Shown here piece after piece: positions 1-11,406 of a stretch of 40,317 bases of DNA. The notes beneath the pieces were generated by a model. The model was not told the origin of the DNA, ran no database searches, and was given only the letters and a program-made list of their open reading frames with translations. Position numbers and translations under genes: made by a program. Source of the DNA: Candidatus Burkholderia verschuerenii (GTDB lineage Bacteria > Pseudomonadota > Gammaproteobacteria > Burkholderiales > Burkholderiaceae); the NCBI RefSeq assembly GCF_001189365.1, contig NZ_LFJJ01000024.1:1-40317 (forward strand), written 5' to 3'. Numbering within the stretch: the first letter of the stretch is position 1; each line of letters starts with the position of its first letter.

Positions 1-124
1 CTTTAAGCGTATCAAGCATTTTCGTCGCGTCGCCACTCGATATGACAAACTCGCCCACAGCTACCTCACCTTTGTCTCCATCGTGTCTGCCTTCGGGCCG
101 CTCTTAAATGTAAACAGGACCTAG
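1..124 (+). mobile_element. 3' end of an IS5-family transposase gene (left IS copy, truncated by window edge)
   Basis: Reading from base 2 gives the last 40 residues of a DDE transposase and a TAG stop at 122-124. The ending includes FRRVATRYDKLAHSYL, the arginine/tyrosine-rich tail typical of IS5-family (IS427-like) transposases. The same sequence occurs inverted at 40192-40317 with a single difference, at base 112 (GTA against GTG, both Val). Similarity stops after CTAG, so the IS end lies there. The element ends about 80 bp before the IclR start codon and may have separated that gene from its original upstream sequence. The group assignment within IS5 is from memory of the family's tail, not a search. 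Confidence 0.8.
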
Positions 125-207
125 GGTGACGTTAGGAGAAATGTATTTTACGATGGTGAATCATCGCCGACGACCAGACCGTTCGGCATAGGCCATTTTG
201 CACACTC

Positions 208-1029
208 ATGCAGACTCATCCCGAAGCCCCCGACGACGACACCCTCGACACGCCCGACACCGGCGAAGAAAAAGCGCGTTCCGGCATTCAGTCGATCGAG
301 GTCGGTTTCCGGCTGCTCGACGTGCTCACCAACGAACCGCGCGCGATGATGCTGCGCGATCTCGCCCAGCGCGCGGGTATGAGCCCGGCCAAGGCGCATC
401 GCTATCTGGTGAGTTTTCAGCGGCTGGGACTGGCATCGCAGGATCCCGTGTCGGGACGTTACGAACTCGGCGGCTTCGCGTTGCAAATGGGTTTGGCGCG
501 GCTGGCGCGCGTCGACGGCGTGAAGCTCGCGCGCCTTGCGCTGGCGGAATTGCGTGACCGGATGGATATCACCGTCGGTATCGCCGTGTGGGGGAATCAG
601 GGGCCGACGGTCGTGCACTGGATGGAATCGAGCTATCCGGCCAAGGCATCGCTCAAGCTCGGCGACGTGATGCCGCTGCTGTCGTCGGCGACCGGTCTGC
701 TGTTCGCCGCGTATCTGCCGCGCAGCAAGACGCGCACGATGCTCGAGCGCGAGCTGTCGGCGTCGCGCAAATCGTTGTCGGAAGTGGAACCGGTGCTCGC
801 CGATGTGCGCGAACACGGGGCATCGCGCGTCGAAGGCATGCTGCTGCCGACCATCCACGCGTTCTGCATGCCGGTGTTCGATTCGACCGGCGAACTCGCG
901 CTCGGCCTGATCGCGCTCGGCCACGAAGGCGCATTCGATACGCGCTGGGGCGGCGCGATCGATTCCGAATTACGCGAATGCGCGCGCGGCTTGTCCTACG
1001 AATTAGGGTATAAGGCGGGCGAGCGCTGA
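208..1029 (+). CDS. IclR-family transcriptional regulator
   Basis: A 273-residue DNA-binding regulator. After an acidic, disordered 25-residue N-terminus comes the IclR winged helix-turn-helix (about 26-90): the start of helix 1 in SIEVGFRLLDVL and the recognition region LAQRAGMSPAKAHRYLVSF. The C-terminal IclR effector domain runs to about 265. The ligand is not predictable. The ATG at 208 is the first good start. A short inverted repeat, CGATG-N6-CATCG (151-166), lies between the IS end and the gene and could be an autoregulatory operator. Many Burkholderia IclR proteins control aromatic catabolism, and QsmR of B. glumae is an IclR-type activator of flhDC. Whether this gene is either needs a tree. 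The IS insertion just upstream may have altered its expression. Confidence 0.9.
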   Translation: MQTHPEAPDDDTLDTPDTGEEKARSGIQSIEVGFRLLDVLTNEPRAMMLRDLAQRAGMSPAKAHRYLVSFQRLGLASQDPVSGRYELGGFALQMGLARLARVDGVKLARLALAELRDRMDITVGIAVWGNQGPTVVHWMESSYPAKASLKLGDVMPLLSSATGLLFAAYLPRSKTRTMLERELSASRKSLSEVEPVLADVREHGASRVEGMLLPTIHAFCMPVFDSTGELALGLIALGHEGAFDTRWGGAIDSELRECARGLSYELGYKAGER

Positions 1030-1151
1030 CGCGTCGGCGTCATGCGAAGCGAGGAACATCGCCCAATCGGCGTGTATCTCACCTGTTCCGAATGTTCCGC
1101 GTGCTCTCCCCGCGTGTAACGTAACGCGCGATCGCCCCGAACCATTGCCCG

Positions 1152-2333
1152 ATGTCATTGTTTTCGTCTCACCGCCCTCGCCCCGCTGACGGCGATCCGC
1201 CCGATTCCGCCGCCGAACGCGACGCCACGCCGCGTCGCTGGGGGCGCTGGGCGCTGGCCGTTCTGATCGTCGCCGCGCTGCACTGGAGCGCGATGCGGTG
1301 GATCGACCATGCGCGGCAGCCGTCGAACGCGCCGCCCGTCGAACCGCCGCCGGTGCAGATCGAATTGCTGACGCCGAAGCCGGTCGCGCCGCCCGCGCCG
1401 ACGCCGCCTGCGCCTGTGCCCGCTGCGAAACCCGCCGCGCCGAAACCCGCGCCTACGCCTGCGCCAGTAACGCCGAAAACCGCACCGAAGCCCGCGCAAC
1501 CCGCCGAGCCGGTCCTCAGCGCGACGACACCGCCCAAGCCCGACGAAGCCGCCATCGCGGCAGCGCAGGCTGCATCGGCGGCACAAGCGGCCTCCGCGCA
1601 AGCCGCAGCGGCGCAAGCGTCGCAAGCAGCGCAAAAGGCCCCAGCCGCCCCGCCATCAGGCGACAAATTCAGCGTGCCGCCGACCGGCGATCTCCGCTAC
1701 GACACGCTCGTCAACGGCATGATGAATCAGACCGGCACGATCCACTGGCTCAACGACGGCCAGCATTACGAAATGGTCGTGTCGATTCCGCTGCCTTTTG
1801 TCGGGCCGTTCCTCTATTCGAGCAAGGGTCACATCGACGGCTTCGGCGTCGCGCCGGAGCAATATTCGGAGCAACGCGGCCGCCGCGCCGCCGATATCGC
1901 CATTTTCAATCGCGAGACGAAGCAGATCGTCTACACGAAGACGCCGCAGTCGCAGCCGCTCGCCGATGGCGCGCAAGACCGCTTCAGCGTCGTCATGCAA
2001 CTGGCGAGCCTCGTGCGCGGCGATCCGGACAAGTACAAGCCCGGCGTGACGCGCCAATTCGGTGTCGCGGACAATGACAGCAACGAAACCTGGACGATCG
2101 AAACCGTCGGCGATGAAAACGTGCAGACCCGCGACGGCTTTGCTGCGGCGCGTCATTTCACGCGCCTGCCGCGCCGCGACGGCGACAAGCGCAAACTCGA
2201 TATCTGGCTCGCGCCGTCGCTCGGATGGCTCCCTGTGAGAATTCTTCAAACCGAGCCGAACGGAATGCAAATCGAACTGCTGTGGTCGGGCAAACTTCAG
2301 CCGCCTGGCGCGCCGCAGCAACCGGGCACGTAA
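1152..2333 (+). CDS. DUF3108 domain protein, membrane-anchored with TonB-like Pro/Ala linker
   Basis: A 393-residue envelope protein of unknown function. It has a short cytoplasmic N-terminus, one membrane segment at about 33-50 (ALAVLIVAALHWSAM), then a long Pro/Ala/Lys-rich periplasmic stretch (about 60-175), much like TonB. A globular C-terminal domain (about 180-385) matches DUF3108 in character, with the segment LRYDTLVNGMMNQTGTIHWL at its start and a LDIWLAPSLGWLPVRILQTE segment near the end. The architecture suggests a domain held away from the inner membrane across the periplasm. The gene lies 122 bp after the IclR gene on the same strand, and the two may share transcription. The intervening bases contain two direct TGTTCCG repeats of unknown meaning. 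The function is not known and I do not infer one. Confidence 0.85.
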   Translation: MSLFSSHRPRPADGDPPDSAAERDATPRRWGRWALAVLIVAALHWSAMRWIDHARQPSNAPPVEPPPVQIELLTPKPVAPPAPTPPAPVPAAKPAAPKPAPTPAPVTPKTAPKPAQPAEPVLSATTPPKPDEAAIAAAQAASAAQAASAQAAAAQASQAAQKAPAAPPSGDKFSVPPTGDLRYDTLVNGMMNQTGTIHWLNDGQHYEMVVSIPLPFVGPFLYSSKGHIDGFGVAPEQYSEQRGRRAADIAIFNRETKQIVYTKTPQSQPLADGAQDRFSVVMQLASLVRGDPDKYKPGVTRQFGVADNDSNETWTIETVGDENVQTRDGFAAARHFTRLPRRDGDKRKLDIWLAPSLGWLPVRILQTEPNGMQIELLWSGKLQPPGAPQQPGT

Positions 2334-2463
2334 GATGCGCATGAAGAAACCGCGTCCGAAAGGCCTACAATAGTTCAGACATTTTTCCTCGGCCTGAACC
2401 GGACGCACGTTCGTGCAGCACATCGGAAACAGCATCGCAAACCGCATTTTTTACGGAGCCGAT

Positions 2464-3252
2464 ATGCAGTTGACGATCAATCGCATCGACACCCGTTACG
2501 TCCTCGACAACGAAGGCGGCGGGCCGTGGCTGACCTTCATCCATCAACTCGGCGGCGATCATTCGGTCTGGGACCAGATGGCCGGCTATTTCCGAGAGCG
2601 CTTCACCGTCCTGCGCTACGACCTGCGCGGACATGGCGACACCACTGTTTCGACCGATGCCTTCAGCATCGACGATCTCGCCGACGATCTGGCCGAACTA
2701 CTCGATCGCGTGGGCGCGCCGTCGACGCACGTCGTGGGCTTGTCCATCGGCGGAATGATCGCGCAAACCTTCGCGGCCAATCATGCCGATCGGGTCGATT
2801 CGCTGACCGTGGTCGGCGCGCCCGCCTTTATCCCAGACGACGCGCGTCCGACCTTCGCGCAGCGTGCCGCCCATGCGCGCGAGCACGGCACCACGAGCCT
2901 CGCCGATGCCACACTCGAACGCTGGATGACGCCGGACTTCCGAAAGGCGCATCCTGAAGTAGTGGAACAGATCGGCGAAACGATTGCGCGTACGCCAGCC
3001 GAGGGTTTCGCCCGCGCCGCCGAAGCGGTCAGCCGCTTCGACATGCGCGACAAGTTGCGGAACATCGACGCACGCACGCTGGTGATTGCCGGCGAGCACG
3101 ATAGTGGCACGCCGCCTGCTGCTTCCAAGGTAATAGCGGACACTGTACCCGGCGCGCGATTCGAAACGCTCGATGCCGCGCATTTGTCGCCGGTCGAACA
3201 GTCTCAACGTTTCAGCGCGCTCCTGGATAGCTTCTTGCGCAACCCCATTTGA
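2464..3252 (+). CDS. Alpha/beta-fold hydrolase (3-oxoadipate enol-lactonase-like)
   Basis: A 262-residue soluble serine hydrolase. The nucleophile elbow is GLSIGG (Ser94), the oxyanion/His-Gly region is FIHQLGG (about 25-31), the RYDLRGHG strand is at 51-58, the acid is in GEHDSGTPP and the catalytic His is in DAAHLSPVE near the C-terminus. The length and the LRGHG/GLSIGG pattern resemble PcaD-type enol-lactonases, but no pca gene is adjacent, so the substrate is open. The ATG at 2464 is preferred over an upstream in-frame GTG (2413) because ACGGAG lies just before it and the extra 17 residues do not look like the family. A possible -10, TACAAT, lies at 2366-2371. The IclR gene two genes upstream fits a catabolic context, but this is inference. 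Confidence 0.85.
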   Translation: MQLTINRIDTRYVLDNEGGGPWLTFIHQLGGDHSVWDQMAGYFRERFTVLRYDLRGHGDTTVSTDAFSIDDLADDLAELLDRVGAPSTHVVGLSIGGMIAQTFAANHADRVDSLTVVGAPAFIPDDARPTFAQRAAHAREHGTTSLADATLERWMTPDFRKAHPEVVEQIGETIARTPAEGFARAAEAVSRFDMRDKLRNIDARTLVIAGEHDSGTPPAASKVIADTVPGARFETLDAAHLSPVEQSQRFSALLDSFLRNPI

Positions 3253-3378
3253 TGTTGTTTGAGAAGAAAGCCTCGATGTCAACCGTTATTCGTCGAGGCC
3301 ACCCCTTGAATTCCAACCCAGTCGCTCCAACTAAGATTCAGATTTGCCAGGAGCAAAACAGGAATAAGGAGTGTCGCC

Positions 3379-3636
3379 ATGCAAATGATCTACAACAGCC
3401 CTAACTATTGCGTCGTCGAATTTCCGCCGCAGGACAACCATCTCGCGATGATGTCGGGCGGCTACGAGATCGTCGATAAAAACACGCAGCGCGAAATCTT
3501 CATCGATGGCGCGCTCGCAGCGAAGTTCCGCGAGCATGTGCAGAAACTGATCGAGGAAGAGCCGTCTCTCGAAGACGTGGACGAGTTCCTCGGCCAGTTC
3601 GATATCTTGATGACCCAGCCGGTGGTGCTTCACTGA
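3379..3636 (+). CDS. DUF3567 family protein
   Basis: An 85-residue acidic cytoplasmic protein of the Burkholderiales-restricted DUF3567 family. It is recognisable by the start MQMIYNSPNYCVVEF, the GGYEIVDKNTQREIFIDG core and a C-terminus ending in VVLH. No catalytic motif, membrane segment or signal is visible, and the function is unknown. The start is well supported by AAGGAG seven bases upstream of the ATG. The gene stands alone between the hydrolase and metH and is followed by a strong terminator, so it is probably a single-gene transcript. Confidence 0.85.
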   Translation: MQMIYNSPNYCVVEFPPQDNHLAMMSGGYEIVDKNTQREIFIDGALAAKFREHVQKLIEEEPSLEDVDEFLGQFDILMTQPVVLH

Positions 3637-3728
3637 AGCACGCCGCGCGGGCGTCTTAGCGCCGCTCGCGCTCGTCCGGCCGCCACGCCAGCGGCCCGGG
3701 CGGCCAACCCACAGGCGACACTGAATGA

Positions 3729-3756
3729 CCCCGCCCCCACTGGTGGCGGGGTTTTT
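3729..3756 (+). terminator. Rho-independent terminator after the DUF3567 gene
   Basis: CCCCGCC (3729-3735) pairs with GGCGGGG (3745-3751) across a nine-base loop, followed directly by TTTTT and a T-rich tail. It separates the DUF3567 gene from metH. Confidence 0.9.
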
Positions 3757-3817
3757 CTTTTGCGCCGACGCCACGGCCCGCCCCCCGCCGCGCACGGCGA
3801 TCGGCCGATGCAGCGGC

Positions 3818-3823
3818 TACAAT
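3818..3823 (+). promoter_or_regulatory. Candidate -10 element for the metH operon
   Basis: TACAAT within GGCTACAATG, 39 bases before the metH1 ATG. No good -35 lies at the usual distance, so the promoter may need an activator. I see no conserved riboswitch core in the short leader that follows. Confidence 0.4.
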
Positions 3824-3861
3824 GTCAGGCTATTTCACATTTGTTCGCAGGGTCATCGGTC

Positions 3862-4911
3862 ATGAACCAGAACGCCATTTCGAAAGCTTATACGCGCGGC
3901 GCGGCGCTTCCCGCGCTGCTGCAGAAGCGCATCCTGATCCTCGACGGCGCGATGGGCACGATGATCCAGCGCTACAAGCTCGACGAGGCGGCGTATCGCG
4001 GCGCGCGCTTCGCGGACTATGAACGCGATATCAAGGGCAACAACGAGTTGCTGTCGATCACGCAGCCGCAGGTGATTCGCGAGATCCACGAGCAATATCT
4101 GGCCGCGGGCGCGGATATCGTAGAGACCAACACCTTCGGCGCAACGAGCGTGGCGCAGGCCGATTACGGCATGGAGTCGCTTGCGGCCGAGATGAACGTC
4201 GAGTCGGTGAAACTGGCGCGCGAGGCCTGCGACAAGTATTCGACGCCCGACAAGCCGCGCTTTGTCGCGGGCGCGATCGGACCGACGCCTAAGACCGCGA
4301 GCATTTCGCCGGACGTCAACGATCCGGGCGCGCGCAACGTCACCTTCGACGAACTGCGCGACGCGTACTACGAACAGGCGAAGGCACTGCTCGACGCAGG
4401 CTGCGATCTGTTCCTCGTCGAAACCATCTTCGACACGCTGAACGCAAAAGCCGCGCTGTTCGCGCTGGACGAGTTGTTCGAAGACACGGGCGAGCGCGTG
4501 CCGATCATGATTTCCGGCACGGTGACCGATGCATCGGGCCGCATTCTGTCGGGGCAGACGGTCGAGGCATTCTGGAACTCGCTGCGTCACGCGAAGCCAC
4601 TCACCTTCGGCTTGAACTGCGCGCTGGGTGCGGCGCTGATGCGCCCGTACATCGCCGAACTGGCGAAGCTGTGCGATACCTATGTGTCGTGCTATCCGAA
4701 CGCCGGTTTGCCGAATCCGATGAGCGATACGGGCTTCGACGAAACGCCGGATGTAACGTCGGGATTGCTGAAGGAATTTGCGACGGCCGGGCTCGTGAAT
4801 CTCGCGGGCGGGTGTTGCGGGACGACGCCGGAGCATATCGCTGAAATCGCGAAGGCGCTTGCGGAAGTAAAGCCGCGTAAATTTCCGTCGCAGTATCGTG
4901 ACGCAGCCTAA
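3862..4911 (+). CDS. metH1: Methionine synthase, homocysteine-binding module (split MetH, part 1)
   Basis: A 349-residue homocysteine S-methyltransferase domain, the N-terminal module of cobalamin-dependent methionine synthase. It binds zinc-activated homocysteine and receives the methyl group from methylcobalamin. Visible features are [12 protein letters not shown] near the start, [25 protein letters not shown] and the zinc ligands in GLNCALG and in GGCCGTTP near the C-terminus. The chosen ATG (3862) gives the family start; an upstream in-frame extension is not supported. Full MetH is about 1,200 residues. Here the remaining modules are encoded by the next gene, 23 bp on and in another frame. 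Separate genes are, to my knowledge, usual in Burkholderia relatives, so this is not a frameshift. Confidence 0.93.
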   Translation: MNQNAISKAYTRGAALPALLQKRILILDGAMGTMIQRYKLDEAAYRGARFADYERDIKGNNELLSITQPQVIREIHEQYLAAGADIVETNTFGATSVAQADYGMESLAAEMNVESVKLAREACDKYSTPDKPRFVAGAIGPTPKTASISPDVNDPGARNVTFDELRDAYYEQAKALLDAGCDLFLVETIFDTLNAKAALFALDELFEDTGERVPIMISGTVTDASGRILSGQTVEAFWNSLRHAKPLTFGLNCALGAALMRPYIAELAKLCDTYVSCYPNAGLPNPMSDTGFDETPDVTSGLLKEFATAGLVNLAGGCCGTTPEHIAEIAKALAEVKPRKFPSQYRDAA

Positions 4912-4934
4912 CATCGCATAACGAGATACAAGAC

Positions 4935-7652
<2,718 letters not shown>

Positions 7653-7745
7653 CAGAATTCGCCGCGCCAGCGCCGTCGCGTCAGGTTGTTGGAAAAAACC
7701 ATACGCGCGGCGTAATGCCGAAGAAAACAATCGTGCGATCGGCGA

Positions 7746-7761
7746 GGAATTTTGTAATTCC
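7746..7761. promoter_or_regulatory. Perfect inverted repeat upstream of the small secreted protein gene
   Basis: GGAATT-TTGT-AATTCC, six-base arms, in the AT-rich part of the metH2-to-7829 interval, directly before a weak -10-like TACACT (7764-7769). It may be an operator; the regulator is unknown. Confidence 0.35.
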
Positions 7762-7828
7762 ATACACTGTTGCTGCGATACGCCGTCATGACGACGGACA
7801 CGCACACTTTCGTCACGGAGAAAGTCGC

Positions 7829-8014
7829 ATGAAGAAGATGACGTCCGCGGTAACCGTAGCGATCGCAGCCGCCGTTCTCGCTTCAGGGTCGGCCGCGTTC
7901 GCGCAGCCCGCCAGCAGCACCACCGCGTCTTCGTACTCGCCGCCGCAAACCGAGCACAAGAAGAAGCCCAAGAAGTCGAAGTCGTCGAAGCAGATGAACG
8001 GTCAGTCGCAGTAA
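7829..8014 (+). CDS. Small secreted lysine-rich protein
   Basis: A 61-residue precursor. A clear Sec signal peptide (MKKMTSAVTVAIAAAVLASG and following) ends in a type I site AFA|Q after residue 25. The mature part is only about 36 residues: a Ser/Thr-rich linker, then a strongly basic HKKKPKKSKSSKQ run. It has GGAG eight bases before the ATG. The composition resembles small periplasmic proteins of unknown role common in Burkholderia, and I recognise no named family. A high positive charge outside the inner membrane could mean binding to lipopolysaccharide, nucleic acid or peptidoglycan, which is inference only. It is a monocistronic unit between the metH operon and a strong terminator. Confidence 0.7.
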   Translation: MKKMTSAVTVAIAAAVLASGSAAFAQPASSTTASSYSPPQTEHKKKPKKSKSSKQMNGQSQ

Positions 8015-8042
8015 GCCCGCTCATTCGGCAGATTGGTAAGAA

Positions 8043-8074
8043 CAAAGCCCGCATCGTCGCCGATGCGGGCTTTG
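8043..8074. terminator. Bidirectional terminator between converging genes
   Basis: A perfect 14-bp stem, CAAAGCCCGCATCG (8043-8056) with CGATGCGGGCTTTG (8061-8074), closing a TCGC tetraloop. A-rich on one side and T-rich on the other, it lies between genes ending at 8014 (+) and 8107 (-). Confidence 0.92.
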
Positions 8075-8106
8075 TCTTTACTTCGCATCCGAAACGCGCA
8101 GACGCG

Positions 8107-8433
8107 TCAGACGCCCCAGAGAATGTCTTTGTTCTCTTTGTGCGAGAGCCGCAGTATATCGAGGAACGGATACGCGCGCTGCGCCAGTCCGATCGGGATT
8201 TCGTGATGCTCGTGCCTTTCCTCGCCTTCGTGGAAATGGCCGTCGTGCTCGGCGCGCTGCTGTTTGTCGACGGACACGGCCGCTTCGAGCTTTTCGATGG
8301 CGGCGGGCATTTCGTCGTGCGTGATGACGCCCCGTTCGCCCAGCGGTTTGCCGATGATGCCGAGCAGATACTCCGCCAGATTTTCGAGCATCATGACATC
8401 GGGTGCAGCGGGACTTTTGAATGTGATCAGCAT
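8107..8433 (-). CDS. DUF1840 family protein
   Basis: A 108-residue cytoplasmic protein of the DUF1840 family. It begins MLITFKSPAAPDVMMLENLA, the hallmark start of that family, and has a middle region with several histidines (HDGHFHEGEERHEHHE, about 63-78) that could bind metal. It ends in a Leu-rich amphipathic helix region. The function is unknown. It is transcribed divergently from argS, with about 200 bp between, and converges on the small secreted gene. No membrane segment or signal is seen. Confidence 0.85.
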   Translation of the reverse strand: MLITFKSPAAPDVMMLENLAEYLLGIIGKPLGERGVITHDEMPAAIEKLEAAVSVDKQQRAEHDGHFHEGEERHEHHEIPIGLAQRAYPFLDILRLSHKENKDILWGV

Positions 8434-8553
8434 GATGGGAGGTCCTTTTGCTTATGTTGAATTACTGCCGGACGCTATTCGAGAGGCGCCGGCAAGCCGA
8501 TCGTTTTGTTCAAACCGTTGCTAAAGAGCACGGTGTTTGGACAGTTTAGCACC

Positions 8554-8562
8554 TGCTAAAAT
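8554..8562 (+). promoter_or_regulatory. Extended -10 promoter for argS
   Basis: TGC-TAAAAT, an extended -10 form, 75 bases before the argS ATG. A TTGGAC at 8537-8542 is too close (14 bp) to be a standard -35, which fits with reliance on the extended -10. Confidence 0.5.
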
Positions 8563-8574
8563 CCTCATTTTGGC

Positions 8575-8594
8575 AGTGATATCACTCGATATCG
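8575..8594. repeat. Two adjoining palindromes in the argS leader
   Basis: AGTGATATCACT (8575-8586, perfect 12-bp palindrome) is followed immediately by CGATATCG (8587-8594). They lie just after the predicted transcription start, where a bound protein would block transcription of argS. No known regulator is assigned. Confidence 0.4.
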
Positions 8595-8636
8595 TTCGAT
8601 ACTCGCCACGTCCCGCTCCACCGGATCACACTCAGC

Positions 8637-10421
8637 ATGCTGCCCGCACACAAACTCACCCTCGAAACGCTCCTCTCCGACGCGGTCCACACCGTCGCCC
8701 AGGCGACTCAGGGCGCAAGCGAAGCCGCCTTCGTCGCGCCGTCGATCGTGCTCGAACGACCCAAGGTCGCGGCGCACGGCGACGTGGCGTCGAACGTCGC
8801 GATGCAGCTCGCCAAACCGCTGCGCGCCAATCCGCGTCAGCTCGCGCAGCAAATCGTCGATGCACTGCTGGCCGCGCCGAACGCGAAAGGTCTGGTCGAA
8901 AGCGCGGAAGTCGCGGGCCCCGGCTTCATCAATCTGCGGCTCGCGGCCAAGGCGAAGCAAGACGTGATCCCGGCCGTGCTCGGCGAAGCCCGCGCCTACG
9001 GACGCTCGACGCGCGACGCCGGCAAGCGCGTGCTGGTCGAGTTCGTGTCGGCGAATCCGACCGGTCCGCTGCACGTTGGCCACGGCCGTCAGGCCGCGCT
9101 CGGCGACGCGCTGTCCAATCTGCTCGACACGCAAGGCTACGCCGTCCATCGCGAGTTCTATTACAACGACGCGGGCGTGCAGATCGGCAATCTCGCCACC
9201 TCGACGCAACTGCGCGCGCGCGGCCTCAAGCCCGGCGACGCCGAATGGCCGGACGCCGCGTACAACGGCGAGTACATCGCGGATATCGCGCGCGACTACA
9301 TGGCTGGCGAAACCGTCGCCGCCAACGACGGCGAGCCGGTCAAGGGTAAAGGCGACGTCGACGACCTCGAAGCGATCCGCAACTTCGCGGTGGCGTATCT
9401 GCGTCACGAGCAGGATCTGGATCTGACCGCTTTCGGCGTGAAGTTCGACCAGTTCTATCTGGAGTCGTCGCTGTACAAGGAAGGCCGCGTCGAAAAGACC
9501 GTGGCGGCACTCGTCGATGCCGGCAAGACCTACGAGCAGGACGGCGCGCTCTGGCTGCGCACCACCGACGACGGCGACGACAAGGACCGCGTGATGCGCA
9601 AGTCCGACGGCACGTTCACGTACTTCGTGCCGGACGTCGCGTATCACGTGACCAAGTGGGAGCGCGGCTTCACCAAGGTCATCAACGTGCAGGGCTCGGA
9701 TCACCACGGCACCATCGCGCGCGTGCGGGCCGGTTTGCAGGGTCTGGGCGTCGGCATTCCCAAGGGCTATCCCGACTACGTGCTGCACAAGATGGTCACC
9801 GTCATGCGCAACGGTCAGGAAGTGAAAATCTCCAAGCGCGCGGGCAGCTACGTGACAGTGCGCGATCTGATCGAATGGTCGGGCGGTCTCGCGCCGGGAC
9901 ATGAAACCGCGCCGGATCAGATCGACGAGGACACCATCCGTCGCGGCCGCGATGCCGTGCGCTTCTTCCTCATCTCGCGCAAGGCGGATACCGAATTCGT
10001 GTTCGACATCGATCTCGCGCTGAAGCAGAACGACGAAAATCCGGTCTATTACGTGCAATACGCCCATGCGCGCATCTGCACGATTCTCAACGACTGGAAG
10101 GAGAAGTTCGGCGGCGACGTGTCGAAGGCAGCGCAGGCCGATCTGTCGCCGCTGTCCAGCGACCGCGCGATGGCGCTGCTCAACAAGCTCGCCGAGTATC
10201 CCGAGATGCTCTCACACGCTGCCGACGAACTCGCGCCGCACGCGGTCGCGTTCTATCTGCGCGATCTCGCCGGGGAATTTCACTCATTCTACAATGCCGA
10301 GCGCGTGCTCGTCGACGACCAGAAGGAGCGCGACGCGCGCATCGCGTTGCTGGCGGCGACGCGTCAGGTGCTCGACAACGGGCTCGCGACCATCGGCGTG
10401 TCCGCTCCTCAAAAAATGTAA
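8637..10421 (+). CDS. argS: Arginine-tRNA ligase (ArgRS)
   Basis: A 594-residue class I aminoacyl-tRNA synthetase charging tRNA-Arg. The N-terminal additional domain (about 1-115) recognises the tRNA D-loop. The catalytic Rossmann fold has the HIGH signature as HVGHGR within [20 protein letters not shown] (about 138-157), and the KMSKS-like loop is KISKR in [13 protein letters not shown]. The alpha-helical DALR anticodon-binding domain fills the last 120 residues. The length is normal for the family and the ORF is intact. The ATG at 8637 gives the expected start. It begins the conserved argS, SPOR, dsbA, SDR series. As an essential gene its integrity is a useful control against random indel errors in the window. 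Confidence 0.97.
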   Translation: MLPAHKLTLETLLSDAVHTVAQATQGASEAAFVAPSIVLERPKVAAHGDVASNVAMQLAKPLRANPRQLAQQIVDALLAAPNAKGLVESAEVAGPGFINLRLAAKAKQDVIPAVLGEARAYGRSTRDAGKRVLVEFVSANPTGPLHVGHGRQAALGDALSNLLDTQGYAVHREFYYNDAGVQIGNLATSTQLRARGLKPGDAEWPDAAYNGEYIADIARDYMAGETVAANDGEPVKGKGDVDDLEAIRNFAVAYLRHEQDLDLTAFGVKFDQFYLESSLYKEGRVEKTVAALVDAGKTYEQDGALWLRTTDDGDDKDRVMRKSDGTFTYFVPDVAYHVTKWERGFTKVINVQGSDHHGTIARVRAGLQGLGVGIPKGYPDYVLHKMVTVMRNGQEVKISKRAGSYVTVRDLIEWSGGLAPGHETAPDQIDEDTIRRGRDAVRFFLISRKADTEFVFDIDLALKQNDENPVYYVQYAHARICTILNDWKEKFGGDVSKAAQADLSPLSSDRAMALLNKLAEYPEMLSHAADELAPHAVAFYLRDLAGEFHSFYNAERVLVDDQKERDARIALLAATRQVLDNGLATIGVSAPQKM

Positions 10422-10514
10422 AAGCGTGCCGTCTGCCGGCCGCGCATGCTTCGAAAATGACAAATTCGGCGTGCGCGTACGACAGCATGGCGCGGCTCTG
10501 ACTTGTGCCACAGC

Positions 10515-10520
10515 TATAAT
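10515..10520 (+). promoter_or_regulatory. -10 element upstream of the SPOR protein gene
   Basis: A consensus TATAAT in the argS-SPOR interval, 40 bases before the ATG. The -35 region is poor. It suggests that the SPOR gene (and dsbA) can be transcribed separately from argS. Confidence 0.5.
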
Positions 10521-10560
10521 CGTCGGCCCACTCGAAGACTTTTCGCAGGTGATTCATACG

Positions 10561-11298
10561 ATGGCAAAACCACGCCGCACGACCAAGCAATCCAAGCAGT
10601 CGAAGCAAACCGGGGGAACGTTTCTCGGCATCGTGCTGGGCCTGATCGTCGGCCTGGCGATCGCCGTGATCGTCGCGCTGTACATCACGCGCGCACCGAC
10701 GCCGTTCGTGGCGAAGGTCGCGCCGTCGTCGCCGGACAACGCCTCGTCGTCGTCCCAGTCCGCCCAGCCTTACGATCCGAACCGTCCGCTGCAAGGCAAG
10801 ACGCCGGGTCAGGCCGTGCCGCAGGCCGCTCAACCCACGCCGCCGAATACCGCACCGGGCCAGACCAGCAATCAGACGCAATCGTCGGGCATGCTCGACG
10901 AACCGCAGATCGTCGAAGTGCCGCCGTCGGGCAGCGCCGCATCGGCGACGCAAAATGCCGCCAAGCCGGCCGCCAGCGCGCCGAACGCCGGCAGCGCGGC
11001 CATCGCCAAGGGCGGCTCGCAGCCCGCCAAGACCACGCCGCCCGCGCCAGGCGACGTCAACACCGGCTATTACCTGCAAGTCGGCGCGTACAAGACGCAG
11101 CAGGACGCCGAACAGCAGCGCGCGCGTCTGGGCTTCCAGGGCTTCGAATCGAAGGTGACGCAGCGCGATGCGGGCGGTGTGACGTACTATCGCGTTCGCA
11201 TCGGTCCGTTCGCGAAGTTCGAGGAAATGAACACGGCTCGCCAGCGTCTGTCGGACGCGGGTGTCGATACCGCCGTGATCCGCTTCTCGAAACAGTGA
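10561..11298 (+). CDS. SPOR-domain cell-division protein, FtsN-like
   Basis: A 245-residue bitopic membrane protein. It has a basic cytoplasmic start (MAKPRRTTKQSKQSK), one membrane helix at about 20-42, a 120-residue low-complexity periplasmic linker rich in Pro, Ala, Gln and Ser, and a C-terminal SPOR domain (about 166-243: GYYLQVGAYKTQQDAEQQRA, then VTYYRVRIGPF). SPOR domains bind glycan strands lacking stem peptides at the division site. This layout is that of FtsN, the late septation activator. The ATG with its TATAAT 40 bp upstream is preferred over the much longer open frame reaching back into argS. Confidence 0.85.
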   Translation: MAKPRRTTKQSKQSKQTGGTFLGIVLGLIVGLAIAVIVALYITRAPTPFVAKVAPSSPDNASSSSQSAQPYDPNRPLQGKTPGQAVPQAAQPTPPNTAPGQTSNQTQSSGMLDEPQIVEVPPSGSAASATQNAAKPAASAPNAGSAAIAKGGSQPAKTTPPAPGDVNTGYYLQVGAYKTQQDAEQQRARLGFQGFESKVTQRDAGGVTYYRVRIGPFAKFEEMNTARQRLSDAGVDTAVIRFSKQ

Positions 11299-11406
11299 AC
11301 ATGACGCCGCCTGCCCCGCTTCACGCGGTCGCGGGCGGTTTCGCCTTAAGCCACGCTTAAGCGACGTGTGTCCCACTTACGGTCTTCTCAGGTTTCCTCT
11401 CCGATC

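Noticed and set aside
8565..10067. A 500-codon minus-strand frame opposite argS, and similar long antisense frames opposite fliC, OGT and cheA
   Set aside because: Codon-bias shadows of high-GC genes; none has a recognisable domain.
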